A program made the translations under genes and the position numbers. Shown here one piece after another: positions 49,310 to 58,665 of a stretch of DNA of 64,000 bases; position 1 is the stretch's first letter, and every line of letters starts with the position of its first letter. The stretch is from Nemertoderma westbladi. Taxonomy: Eukaryota; Xenacoelomorpha; Nemertodermatida; Nemertodermatidae. The DNA is taken from positions 18,262-82,261 of the forward strand of contig JAUCBJ010006969.1 in NCBI GenBank assembly GCA_032718475.1, read 5' to 3'. The notes under the pieces were generated by a model, which did no database searches, was not told the DNA's origin, and was given only the letters and a program-made list of their open reading frames with translations.

Positions 49310-50165
49310 CTAGACCCTTGTACTTCTAATCCTCATTAAGAGAGTCGCGATCTCGGCTTCTTTAACTACCTCGGCAACGGCTTCCATTAAATTAGCTGCA
49401 TTCACCGCCAACATATCGCTTGGATCTCCTGGTTAAGAAATTAAGTTGGTTATTGTTGTTTATTGTTATTTAGCTTTGAGCTACTGTAGGGCCAAGTATT
49501 TATTAGCTACACAAATTAATACCGTAAAAGAATATTCCCATAATTTACTGTTAACATATACTGTAGTCTCCGATGCCTTAAGTGTTATATCTGTTCCTTT
49601 AAACTAACCTGCGTTTATAAGGGCCGATTTAACTCTTGCTACAATAGAGAACTGAGTTGATATCGTTTGAAGTCTCTGAGTTGCTGACAGAATAGATTGC
49701 TGTAAGGGATAAATTCATTATAGACTACATCGGAACATTGTAGTGGGGTATTGATTGTATTTGTAAAATTCCACCATGGGATTATATTATAGTTTATGTA
49801 AAACACATAAAATCAAATTGGTTCTCACCTTTGCACTTGGATTGGAACACATTGTCGTAACTTGTTTCGCATAGAGAACAATATCATTAGCCGCCGTGTA
49901 GATATTCCGTATTAAAATCAACAAGTTTGAAGTATCAACTGGGAAATAATATGGGAAACAGTAAAAAATTGCAACAAATATTTGACCTATGAATAATGTT
50001 GGTGGAACCGCTAAACTAGGTTACGTAGATACTTGTTATAGTCGATATGACTAACAGGCCAACGTACGTTCTAAAGTTGTTACTATAATTGAATCTAAAT
50101 AAATCTTTCTTACCAGGTCGTCGAAGAATCGCATCTTCTAAAAGACTATTTAATATAGATATTCT
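49310..50165 (-). CDS. Vinculin/alpha-catenin family tail, last four exons (gene partial)
   Basis: Four short exons join in phase on the minus strand: 50165-50114, 49938-49829, 49699-49609 and 49428-49310 (stop TAG at 49310-49312). Each has an AG acceptor and GT donor (GTAAGA, GTGAGA, GTTAGT). The joined product (~123 residues) has the helical tail pattern of vinculin: TAANDIVLYAKQVTTMC aligns with the vinculin segment ending in AKQCT, LQTISTQFSIVARVKSALI with its TISTQ block, and VNAANLMEAVAEVVKEAEIA with its NAQNLMQSV helix. It ends at RSTRV, without vinculin's aromatic C-terminal arm. Vinculin-family proteins link adhesion complexes to actin. Upstream exons are not identified; a possible one (AKEVSEEEKRPS, 50410-50446) fits the phase of the next exon. 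It could be vinculin or a catenin/catulin relative. Confidence 0.65.
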
Positions 50166-50451
50166 CTAAAAAACAGTATAACCAGTTATAACCTTGGGAT
50201 TTATTACTGTCAAACAGCAGTATCCTCTCGTGGAGGGTTAATTAACTTATTAGTTTATTTCTAAATAAATGTATCAAATTTGCTTTTAAACGTGGTGAGT
50301 TATAGTTGGCATGTGTTGTTTAATTGAGTAATTAGATATATTTAATAGATAGACTAATGCGATAAAGCGGTAAATACAGTAGTGTATCAATTTTACAGAC
50401 GGCCGTTTCTCCTCCTCACTAACTTCTTTGGCGCTAATAAATATTGTTAAA
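50166..50451. other. AT-rich region with one possible vinculin-like exon
   Basis: On the minus strand, TTTATTAG precedes a 37-bp open segment (50446-50410) encoding AKEVSEEEKRPS, followed by a GTAAAA donor. It ends in phase 0, as the exon at 50165 requires. Support is weak. Confidence 0.3.
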
Positions 50452-51085
50452 AACGGAACGCTCATGTTCAATATTACTATACTTGTATTCCATCTGGAAT
50501 TGAACGCATATATTGAACATTTCATTTTGTTAAAATTTCAGAATGCAGGCTCACTTTGAACATTAATTTGCATTTCATTGGGTGCGGAACGCTCACTTTC
50601 AACATTACTTTGCATTTCATTGGGTGCGGAACGCTCATTTGGAACATTACTTTGTATTTCATTAGGAGCGGAACGCTCATTTGGAACATTACATTGTATT
50701 TCATTGGGTGCGGAACGCTCACTTTCAACATTACTTTGCATTTATTTCATTGGGTGCGGAACGCTCATTTGGAACATTACTTGTATTTCATTGGGTGCGG
50801 AACGCTCATTTGGAACATTACTTGTATTTCATTAGGAGCGGAACGCTCATTTGGAACATTACTTTGTATTTCATTAGGAGCGGAACGCTCATTTGGAACA
50901 TTACATTGTATTTCATTGGGTGCGGAACGCTCACTTTCAACATTACTTTGCATTTATTTCATTGGGTGCGGAACCCTCGTTTGGAACATTACTTGTATTT
51001 CATTGGGTGCGGAACGCTCACTTTGAACATTACTTGTATTTCATTGGGTGCGGAACGCTCATTTGGAACATTACTTTGCATTTTA
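50452..51085 (+). repeat. 42-bp minisatellite, array with GCGGAACGCTCA core
   Basis: The unit runs GGGTGCGGAACGCTCATTTG, then GAACATTACTTTGTATTTCA, then TT, with a 42-bp period. Some units have GGAGC for GGTGC, ACTTTCAAC for ATTTGGAAC, or an extra CATTTATT. Despite the same length it is unrelated to the LTR minisatellite at the window start. Overlapping open frames through it are by-products of the period. Confidence 0.9.
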
Positions 51086-51215
51086 GTGTCCCCGTGTATA
51101 ACTGGTTATCCGGCTTTACTACCACTATTATCGTCCCTTGGCAAAACCCGTTTTGCATTGTGTAGGTGTAGGAAATACCCCTGCGTGATTGGCTCCTATT
51201 TCGGTTGAGCTAGTT
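51086..51215 (+). repeat. Conserved tail following the 42-bp array
   Basis: About 130 bp, including GTATAACTGGTTATCCG, CGTCCCTTGGCAA and TTTTGCATTGTGTAGGTGTA, recur at 53018-53148 after the second array. Array plus tail therefore form a dispersed repeat family. Confidence 0.85.
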
Positions 51216-51780
51216 TCCCAACTAGACTCCAAACTAACGAATGCCGTGTATAAGAGTTAATTAATAATAGTTATGTTATACTCAGTAGAAGCGCAAATCG
51301 TCACATCTTGTTACCATCATGGTTGATTTGGTGTGTAGGCCTACTGATATAAAATAAATAACAATAATAATGTTTGAATTTATAATAACAATTGCATGAA
51401 ATATATTTCCAATAAAAATATTTTATGTTATCGCAATACTTTTAATTTTTCAACGTATTATTATATATATTTTTAGACGCTTTTAATTCTGCGAATGGCC
51501 TTTTGTTATTGAGCTTCGGATGACTGACCACGCATGCTATTATATAAATTCATCTCGTCTATGGCCAGCAGGTTGCTCATCGTTACACTGTAAGTAGGTT
51601 TCTTCCTTGTAACAGCCATCATTAATTTGGCAAAGTTTTCATTAATTTGGCAAGGGGGGGGGGGGGGGGGCTAATTAATTACCTTGTCTAGACCGTAATA
51701 AATTAATCTTACAGTAGAGTTTAGTACTTTGTCCTTAATGTCTTTGAAAGTACAAATTATGCAGTGCATGATCCTAAAGT
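51216..51780. other. No gene seen; poly-G run of 17
   Basis: AT-rich sequence. The G run at 51654-51670 directly follows a duplicated ATTAATTTGGCAA. A possible minus-strand open segment with splice-like borders (51587 to 51525) could not be phased to the vinculin-like exons. Confidence 0.4.
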
Positions 51781-52400
51781 TTGAAATACAAACCTAACAA
51801 ATCGAAAATTCGCCAGATTTGGAGTAAATTAAACGTTTTATTACAGAACACTTATAATCTCGTTGATCTCGATTGCTGCAAAGCTATTCAATATAATTAT
51901 ATTGATCCCATAGAGGGAACGCAACGTGGAAATCAGAATGGGCTCCGTAAAGGTCGTGGTACCATGGAGCCCATTCTCGACTCTAAGAAGGGTAATTTAA
52001 AAATTATCAAAAAAGAAAGACAGACAACTGGCTGTTTTCTTTGTTGACTTTTCTTGGTTTATGGCTTTCGATTCAGTCTTCGCATTATAAAGTATGGGAT
52101 TCTTAAGGAAATGATTGCAGCAATCGGATCACTATGCGGTGGTTCAACGACATCCACCGCTAATGGTGACACAATCCATTCGGAGATTTTTGAAAAGTCT
52201 TCCACGGTGACAATGGAGGTGATCAATGGAGGTGTCTCATTATTCCCCCTAAGCTTTTCACTTTTCACTTGTACAGAGCCGCCTCCGCCTTGCAGGACAT
52301 TACTTTCGCCGTGAGGACAAGCCATGACATCCCATGACTTTCTTGAGACGCCTCTTAAAGGACACTGGCCTTGAAGATGCGGATAATCATGGAGATAGGG
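51781..52400 (+). pseudogene. Decayed LINE reverse transcriptase, internally deleted
   Basis: The plus strand keeps pieces of a LINE RT in changing frames: QNGLRKGRGTMEPIL (finger region), a decayed VFFVDFS...FDSV block near 52035-52075, YGILKEMIAAIGSLCGG, and DTIHSEIFEKS. Close behind, a C-terminal segment with GHYFRREDKP and TFLRRLLKDTGLEDADN follows at 52290-52390. The YxDD region between them is missing. Multiple stops and frameshifts make it non-functional. The C-terminal piece is related to the minus-strand fragment at 42966-43185. Confidence 0.7.
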
Positions 52401-52559
52401 GGTTTTTGCGATAAACTGGTATAAATAAGCATGAACGCATAAATGGTATATTGTCGATAAATTGTTGTTAATGCGGCTTGCGTGGCAATTATAGATAGAA
52501 CGCTGAGCTATATTATGAGTAACCACGAATATATTTATTTGTATGTATAATTAATGTAT

Positions 52560-53017
52560 ACGGAACACTAATATTGGACATTATTTTGTTTTCATTTAGT
52601 GTGTGGAACGCTCCTGTTGAACATTACTTTGTATTTCATTTAGAATGGAACGCTCAATCGAATATTAGGCCATAGATAGAGGCCTACTATGTATTTCATT
52701 TGGTGAGTAACGCTAATATTTAACAATACTTTGTATTTCTTTTACAACGGAACACTCATCATAATTAATATTCGTTTGTATTTAATTTAGTGCGTAACGC
52801 TAATTTTGAATATTACTTTGTATTTCATTTGAATGGAATGCTCAATCGAATATTAGGCCATAGATAGAGGCCTACTATGTATTTCATTTGGTGAGTAACG
52901 CTAATATTTAACAATACTTTGTATTTCTTTTACAACGGAACACTCATCATAATTAATATTCGTTTGTATTTAATTTAGTGAGTAACGCTAATTTTGAATA
53001 TTACTTTGTATTTTGAT
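52560..53017 (+). repeat. Second, diverged array of the GAACGCTCA minisatellite with a 188-bp tandem duplication
   Basis: Units resemble those at 50452-51085 but are more diverged (AACGCTAAT, TACTTTGTATTTCATTT). A block of about 188 bp starting GAATGGAACGCTCAATCG at 52643 repeats nearly unchanged from 52831 to 53017, carrying TAGATAGAGGCCTACTATG in each copy. Confidence 0.85.
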
Positions 53018-53148
53018 GTCCCCGGGTATAACTGGTTATCCGCCTTTACTGCCACTATCCTCGTCCCTTGGCAACACCCGTTTTGCATTGTGTAGGTGTA
53101 GGAAACACCTCGCTGTGAAAGTCTCCTCCTATTGGTTAAGCTAGACTC
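53018..53148 (+). repeat. Conserved tail following the second array
   Basis: It matches 51086-51215 with scattered substitutions (GTATAACTGGTTATCCG, CGTCCCTTGGCAA, TTTTGCATTGTGTAGGTGTA). Confidence 0.85.
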
Positions 53149-54730
53149 CCCCTGGATTGTTACTGTTTTATCACTCGGAAGATTTCTTAAAGGTGAGTTA
53201 ACAGTTCCGCACCTCGGCGATGGGGGCGTTACATTCAACTTGTAACTTATGTAACTATTTCGACGGTTGGAGTTGTTAGTCTTTCGATTAATTCCACTTC
53301 CAATACACATAACTTATTATCCACCAGAAATACCATGAACGCATTTAAACTTCTAATAGTTTTGCAGTATAAATAAATCAGTATCACTCACATACTGTAC
53401 AAATGCAATGGCATAAATTAACAAACATTGTTTTTTTAAATAGTGTGGAAATGGAACGTTATGAAGCAGGAACACCTTGAGTGATATTTAATTAAATTCA
53501 AAGCAAACAACATAACAATAATTTTAATAATATATAAGTAATAACCACTAATAGAAATACAGTAGAAAACTGAAATTTATAATTATCTTCCTGCTAACCA
53601 ACAAACGCGGCAGTTAGGATATCTATTGGCCATTTCCCAATTAGTCTAAATACGGAGAATACCAGCTGGCACTGCAAACGTCGCCTGGCAACCTTCCAAA
53701 TAATAACAACAAAATTGATTATACACAGTCAGAATTCTTGGTTTCAAGTTTGACTATATTTTTGCAATGCAGCAGGGTGTATGTATATAGTAGTACACAG
53801 TAGTAATACTACTGTAGTAGGGCCTACCGTACTGTAGTATTACACAATGGTCAACGAACTGTAAGAGCTTTCCTGAAGAGCAACAATAATCCTTTTAGGG
53901 GTGGGCGGGTGGATATGCAGCTCTAGTAAATGCTTTCCATTACTCTGTGAACCCGCTGTGCTGGATTCAATGGTGGATTGACTGCTGACTAATTACCTAA
54001 AATAATGTATGTGGGCAATGCATGCAGTAATGCTATTTTTTAAGCCTACTGGAAATTGGAATTGCGTAGTCACTATTACGTGTACCCGTACCGTGTATTG
54101 GAAACTAATTATTTAGAGTTGAAATTCAGTTATATATTTGTGGTTATGGATTTCACCCGGTACTGTATTCCTTTAGTAGTGAACTTTTCTGTTGGGGGCT
54201 ACCGGTAGGCCTACTCCTACTATAGGCCCATATAGTAGTTCTATCATACAAGCTACCATTTGACATATGTTTGTAATTATGAGGTTGTTGTGCGTCACTT
54301 TAACAATATCACATTTGAGTTAGGCCTATCTAAATGTACATGACATCCGTGTAACCAACTAACGTTACTTATTTCTCGTTTACTAACCCGTTTAGCGTAC
54401 GGCACTTAATTTATTAGGCCCTAGATACTTTCTACAGTACGAATTTCACCGGCCACGGAAATCCCAATGTATACCAACTTTTATCCCGTAGTTTACTTGT
54501 ATTGTACCAATTCTGTTTGTAATTTATACGCACCTCTATTCTATTCTCTATGCTATATATATCCATGGCTTATGCTACTATACTATTCTACATACTAAAC
54601 CATCTCTTCTGTTGTTATTGATCTTGTCGGTAGATTTAAAATTAAATGTAATACTGAGATATATACGACAATATATTGGGGAGTTACTGTGAACTTACTT
54701 AATTATACTATATTTAAAATGTAATTAATT
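53149..54730. other. No gene seen, upstream of the SLC9B gene
   Basis: AT-rich intergenic DNA with scattered TAGGCCTA and TACCGGTA palindromes. It presumably contains the SLC9B promoter, but no specific element can be supported. Confidence 0.5.
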
Positions 54731-56371
54731 ATGATAGAGAGCAATGAATCTGAGTTGGTTACATTGCGAAACGACCAATCAAACCCTACCGACGAAGCAG
54801 TGGTCGATGTATCCATGTCAACCGTTAACAACACATGCTGCAACGGGTGTCAGAGATCTTTGAACCCGCTGCCTAGCAACCCTTCTATCCCAGAGGTCAT
54901 CCTAGACCGTCTCCGCTGTCCCCCGGCTCTCTGTATAACCAACCCGTTGCTATGGATACTATCTGCGGTACTGCTGTGGACGGTGGCGTGGTCCGTTGCC
55001 GGGGATACCGCGTGGCCACCCGGCAACCTGTTCGCCCTTCTCCTTCTCGAGTTTGGCGGACTATTCTCGGGTTCCGTCGCGACTCGTCTCTCCATCCCAC
55101 CGCTCCTCGGGATGCTTCTCTTCGGGATCGCGTTCAGGAACGCCCCTCCGTACCTCGGCTCCGACATCCGTTCCGACTGGTCCGGAACCCTCCGACAACT
55201 CGCCTTCGTCGTCATCCTCTGTCGTGCCGGAGTCGGACTCGACGCCTCGGCGATCCGCCGACTCAGCGCCGTTGTGTTCCGTCTCACCAGTCTACCGTGT
55301 CTCGTCGAAGCCGCAACCGCGACCCTCATCGCTCCGCTCGTCCTCGGCTTCCCATGGCAGTGGGGCGCGCTGTTGGGGTTCGTTCTGGGCGCCGTGACTC
55401 CCGCCGTTCTGGTTCCGTTGATGCTGAACCTGCAGCACCGTGGGTTCGGGGTCTCCAAGGGAATCCCCTCCTTGGTGATCGCCGCTTCCAGTTGCGACGA
55501 CGTCCTCGCTATCAGCGGGTTCAGCGTCGTGTTCTCCGCGAGTTTCCCAGACAGCGGGAATCTTGTATGGAATATATTCAAGGGACCGGTTGAGCTGCTG
55601 GGTGGCGTTGTCTACGGCTGCGTTGTTGGATTAATTCTATGGTACGTTCCGGATCCTTCTCGTTCCCATAGCAACGCTATCCGCGCGGTTCTGCTATTGG
55701 CCGCTGGAGGAGCTTCTCTCCTTGGTAGTTCGGCCATCGGCGCCCCAGGTGCGGGGGCAATGGGTTGCATAGCAACGGCTTTCGTTGCGGCTGTACGCTG
55801 GTCGACGGAAACCAACGGACCGACAGAAAAACGGACAGATCAACCGACAAATGGTCAGACAGATGAAAATACCGACACGCCGCGCAACGGACAGACAAAC
55901 ATTCCAACTAAATCCATAGAACTTATTGACTCATATCTCGGGTACATCTGGTACTTTGCGCAACCTCTACTCTTCGCTGTGATTGGCTGCGAGGTCAACC
56001 TATCAGCGCTGAGCCCGTGGGTTGTCGGTTCCGGGCTGTTGGTTCTACTTGTCTGTCTGTTCGTTCGGACGCTAGTCACCTACGCCGCTGTCTGTTTTGC
56101 CTCGTTCACATGGAAGGAGAAATTATTTATTTGCGTGGCCTGGTGGCCGAAAGCCACAGTGCAGGCGGCAATAGGGGGGCTAGCCTTAGATTATGTTAGA
56201 AAACGGGATTTAGGTAGTGATTTGGAAACAATCGCCGTGCAGTTACTTAATCTGGCAGTGCTGAGCATTCTGCTTACTGCTCCGTCAGGGGCACTGCTCA
56301 CAATGTTACTGGGACCCCGGTTACTACATAACGATAGAACTAGAAGCTATAGTGAATCTCATCCTGTCTAG
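54731..56371 (+). CDS. SLC9B2: SLC9B/NHA2-type sodium/proton exchanger, single exon
   Basis: A 546-residue member of the cation/proton antiporter family (CPA2, NHA branch), which exchanges Na+ or Li+ for protons across plasma or organelle membranes. About 12 hydrophobic segments follow a ~75-residue polar N-terminus. Diagnostic blocks are LLGMLLFGIAFRNAP, LAFVVILCRAGVGLD, PCLVEA, FPWQWGALLGFVLGAVTPAV, the ion-binding pair Asp256-Asp257 (SCDDVLAISGF), QPLLFAVIGCEVNLSAL, AWWPKATVQAAIGGLALD and LLTAPSGALL. Length is close to human NHA2 (537). The loop at about residues 357-395 is an unusual polar insertion rich in Thr, Asn, Asp and Gln with a repeating TNGxT-like pattern; human NHA2 has a much shorter loop. 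No intron is needed. SLC9B1 versus SLC9B2 cannot be resolved for an invertebrate copy. Confidence 0.9.
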   Translation: MIESNESELVTLRNDQSNPTDEAVVDVSMSTVNNTCCNGCQRSLNPLPSNPSIPEVILDRLRCPPALCITNPLLWILSAVLLWTVAWSVAGDTAWPPGNLFALLLLEFGGLFSGSVATRLSIPPLLGMLLFGIAFRNAPPYLGSDIRSDWSGTLRQLAFVVILCRAGVGLDASAIRRLSAVVFRLTSLPCLVEAATATLIAPLVLGFPWQWGALLGFVLGAVTPAVLVPLMLNLQHRGFGVSKGIPSLVIAASSCDDVLAISGFSVVFSASFPDSGNLVWNIFKGPVELLGGVVYGCVVGLILWYVPDPSRSHSNAIRAVLLLAAGGASLLGSSAIGAPGAGAMGCIATAFVAAVRWSTETNGPTEKRTDQPTNGQTDENTDTPRNGQTNIPTKSIELIDSYLGYIWYFAQPLLFAVIGCEVNLSALSPWVVGSGLLVLLVCLFVRTLVTYAAVCFASFTWKEKLFICVAWWPKATVQAAIGGLALDYVRKRDLGSDLETIAVQLLNLAVLSILLTAPSGALLTMLLGPRLLHNDRTRSYSESHPV

Positions 56372-57042
56372 ACACCCTCACACAATCCTATAACCGTAAA
56401 TTTCGTAGATAATATTTTTAGAATTATTTTATACAATTTTTTTATTTTTGAAAGTCAGTTAATTAATATTAATAGTTGTATTTTAGTTTGTTTAATTAAT
56501 TTATATTTCGGGTAATTATAATTATTGTAATTATTTGTTCTAGAATACCTTACACAATTCTGTACTCCTGAATTATATACTCCACTTATTGCGTTCAAAG
56601 TTACATGTTACATCGTTACACAAAGTTACAGGTATTTAATTTCACGTTCCATAATGTTAATAATATGCTAATTTTTCGAATATCGCACATATCGCAGCGT
56701 TCCCAACTTCATAATTGATAAATAGTCGCGTTTACAATTTTTCAATAAATGCAAGTGGTAAAAGCCATTTGGTGGTTATACGTATACATACATACATACA
56801 TACATACATACATACATACATACATACATACATACATACATACATACATACATACATACATACATACATACATACATACACATAAATATGACACAAATAC
56901 GGACGCGTTATTATTGAAAACAAATAATGAAATAAATAAGGACTAAGGTTTAGACGATGTTTCATCGTCTAAGCTGTTATCCAGGGAAGTTTAGGTGTTT
57001 CAGAGTACACGGCGCGGCGCTGATATGTCGTCATTCTGATTG
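56372..57042. other. Region downstream of SLC9B, no gene seen
   Basis: AT-rich; likely holds the exchanger's 3' UTR (an AATAAA lies at about 56743) and the CATA microsatellite. Confidence 0.5.
56782..56882 (+). repeat. (CATA)n microsatellite, about 25 copies
   Basis: Uninterrupted CATA tetranucleotides run from the end of GTATACATA to CACATAAATATG. The Tyr/Ile/His or Tyr/Val/Cys/Met frames through it are by-products. Confidence 0.95.
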
Positions 57043-57051
57043 GTTCGCACC

Positions 57052-58163
57052 GGATGTAGGACAATTCGGTCCCGGACAATTCGGTCCCGGACAATTCGGT
57101 CCGGACAATTTGGTCCCGGACAATTCGGTCCCGGACAATTCGGTCCCAAAACACTAAATAAATGGGACCGAATTGTCCGGGACCGAATTGTCCTAGGACC
57201 GAATTGTCCTAGGACCGAATTGTCCGGGACCGAATTGTCCGGGACCGAATTGTCCGGGTCCGAATTGTCCGGTTCCTGATAGCAACTTTTTAGTGCTTTT
57301 TTGATATTGGTGAATGTTCTAGAACATTAGTAGAGATATTTGTTATGGTAGCTAGTGTTATTTACTTGCTAGAATTTTTTGAAATTTAAAAAATACTGTA
57401 TTTTTTTTATTTTTGTTATTGGTAAGTGTTCGAGAACAGTTCGAGAAGGTGTAGCTAGTGTTTTTTTTACTAGCTAGCATTTCCTTGAAATTATAAAAAC
57501 ACTTGTGAAAACATTGATATTTCAGAATTAGGCCTAAACTGTTGCTGATTATATTAATTACCAACAATATTGATGATATTATAACAGTCCCTGAATGAGA
57601 TCCAGCTATATCTAGGATAATAATTTAGGCTTGTTAACCAACCAACAACACATACAGTATACTTACGCAGTATATAAAAAAAATCAGTTTTAAACATTTT
57701 AAATACATACTATTACTAGACTAGCTAGTAAATAATGCACAAGCTCCATAAAACACCATAGCTACCATAACTAATAATGTTAACAAATAAAAAAGTAAAT
57801 TTTTTTTATTTAAAAAAAAATACTAGCTAGTAAAAAAAACACTAGCTAACCATATAATAATATATATTAAGGTTCTAGAACATTCACCATTATATAGTAC
57901 CAATTAAATTTGGTCCCGGACAATTCGGTCCTGGACAATTCGGTCCCGGACAATTCGGTCCCGGACAATTCGGTCCCATTAATATGCATGTTTTGGGACC
58001 GAATTGTCCTAGTCAGTATCCGGACAATTCGGTCCCGGACAATTCGGTCCCGGACAATTCGGTCCCAAAACACAAAATTAATGGGACCGAATTGTCCGGG
58101 ACCGAATTGTCCGGGACCGAATTGTCCGGACCCAATTGTCCGGGACCGAATTGTCCTGCTTCC
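57052..58163. mobile_element. Foldback-type element with tandem-repeat ends and 9-bp target duplication
   Basis: Both ends are built from a 15-bp unit, GGACAATTCGGTCCC, repeated several times and then repeated in inverted orientation, so each end (57059-57275 and 57911-58160) is itself a hairpin and the two ends are also inverted relative to each other. The outer tips are GGATGTAGGACAATTC and, on the other strand, GGAAGCAGGACAATTC. GTTCGCACC lies directly outside both ends (57043-57051 and 58164-58172), an exact 9-bp direct repeat. The interior is AT-rich and non-coding, with TTCTAGAA dyads and ACTAGCTAG motifs. Tandem-repeat TIRs plus a 9-bp duplication match the description of Foldback/Mutator-type elements. 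Confidence 0.88.
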
Positions 58164-58537
58164 GTTCGCACCAAGTACAAACCACTGGGAACATCGGGCA
58201 AGGAAAGAAGTCATTCTAGCGCGATCAATCCTTGCAGAAATGGATGCAAGTTATTATAGCGCTAGTAAATTCATTGGAATTGTAGCAAAAGAATTCGTTG
58301 ATTTAATCTCAATATATTCCAAAGATTCTAATTTTTGATATCAGATTATAAAAGTCTGAAATCATTGAGATTCAATATGTATTTGAATCAATTAATTTAA
58401 ATTTAAATATCTTTAATAAATAGGAAAAAAGCTCTAAAATAATTATTGAAATATAACTCTATTTACACTCTATCTATAATTCTAACTACACTTGAAATTT
58501 GAAGATGAACTAAGTGATGTAATTATATTCTACTACT

Positions 58538-58665
58538 ACTACTAGGTCGAGCGAACTCGGACAATGGAAATGAGATCCTTCCAGGCTTCCCGATTCTCCA
58601 TAGTTGTCGCAATTTCGTTTCTCCTAAGTTCAGTATCCCTTTCAAGTTGTGTTCGCGCTTTTGAA
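58538..58665 (-). pseudogene. LINE 3' end fragment
   Basis: The minus strand encodes RDTELRRNEIATTMENREAW and then KDLISIVRVRST before TAG, the typical closing segment of endonuclease-type LINE ORFs. The stop is followed at once by TAGTAGTAG, a short microsatellite tail as in many LINEs. Sequence further upstream is unrelated, so this is a 5'-truncated copy. Confidence 0.6.

Noticed and set aside
51525-51587. Possible additional vinculin-like exon on the minus strand
   Set aside because: It has an AG acceptor and GT donor but its phase does not fit the next exons and its peptide shows no family similarity.
54850-55593. Antisense and shifted frames of more than 200 codons in the exchanger gene
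   Set aside because: They overlap the well-supported SLC9B frame in its GC-rich part and have low-complexity Arg/Ser-rich products.
56732-56965. Tyr/Met/Cys/Val-rich small ORF
   Set aside because: It is the translation of the CATA microsatellite.
57040-58338. Several 60-140 codon frames rich in Gly/Pro/Phe or Asp/Asn/Ser
   Set aside because: They are translations of the 15-bp repeat (period divisible by three) in the Foldback-type element.
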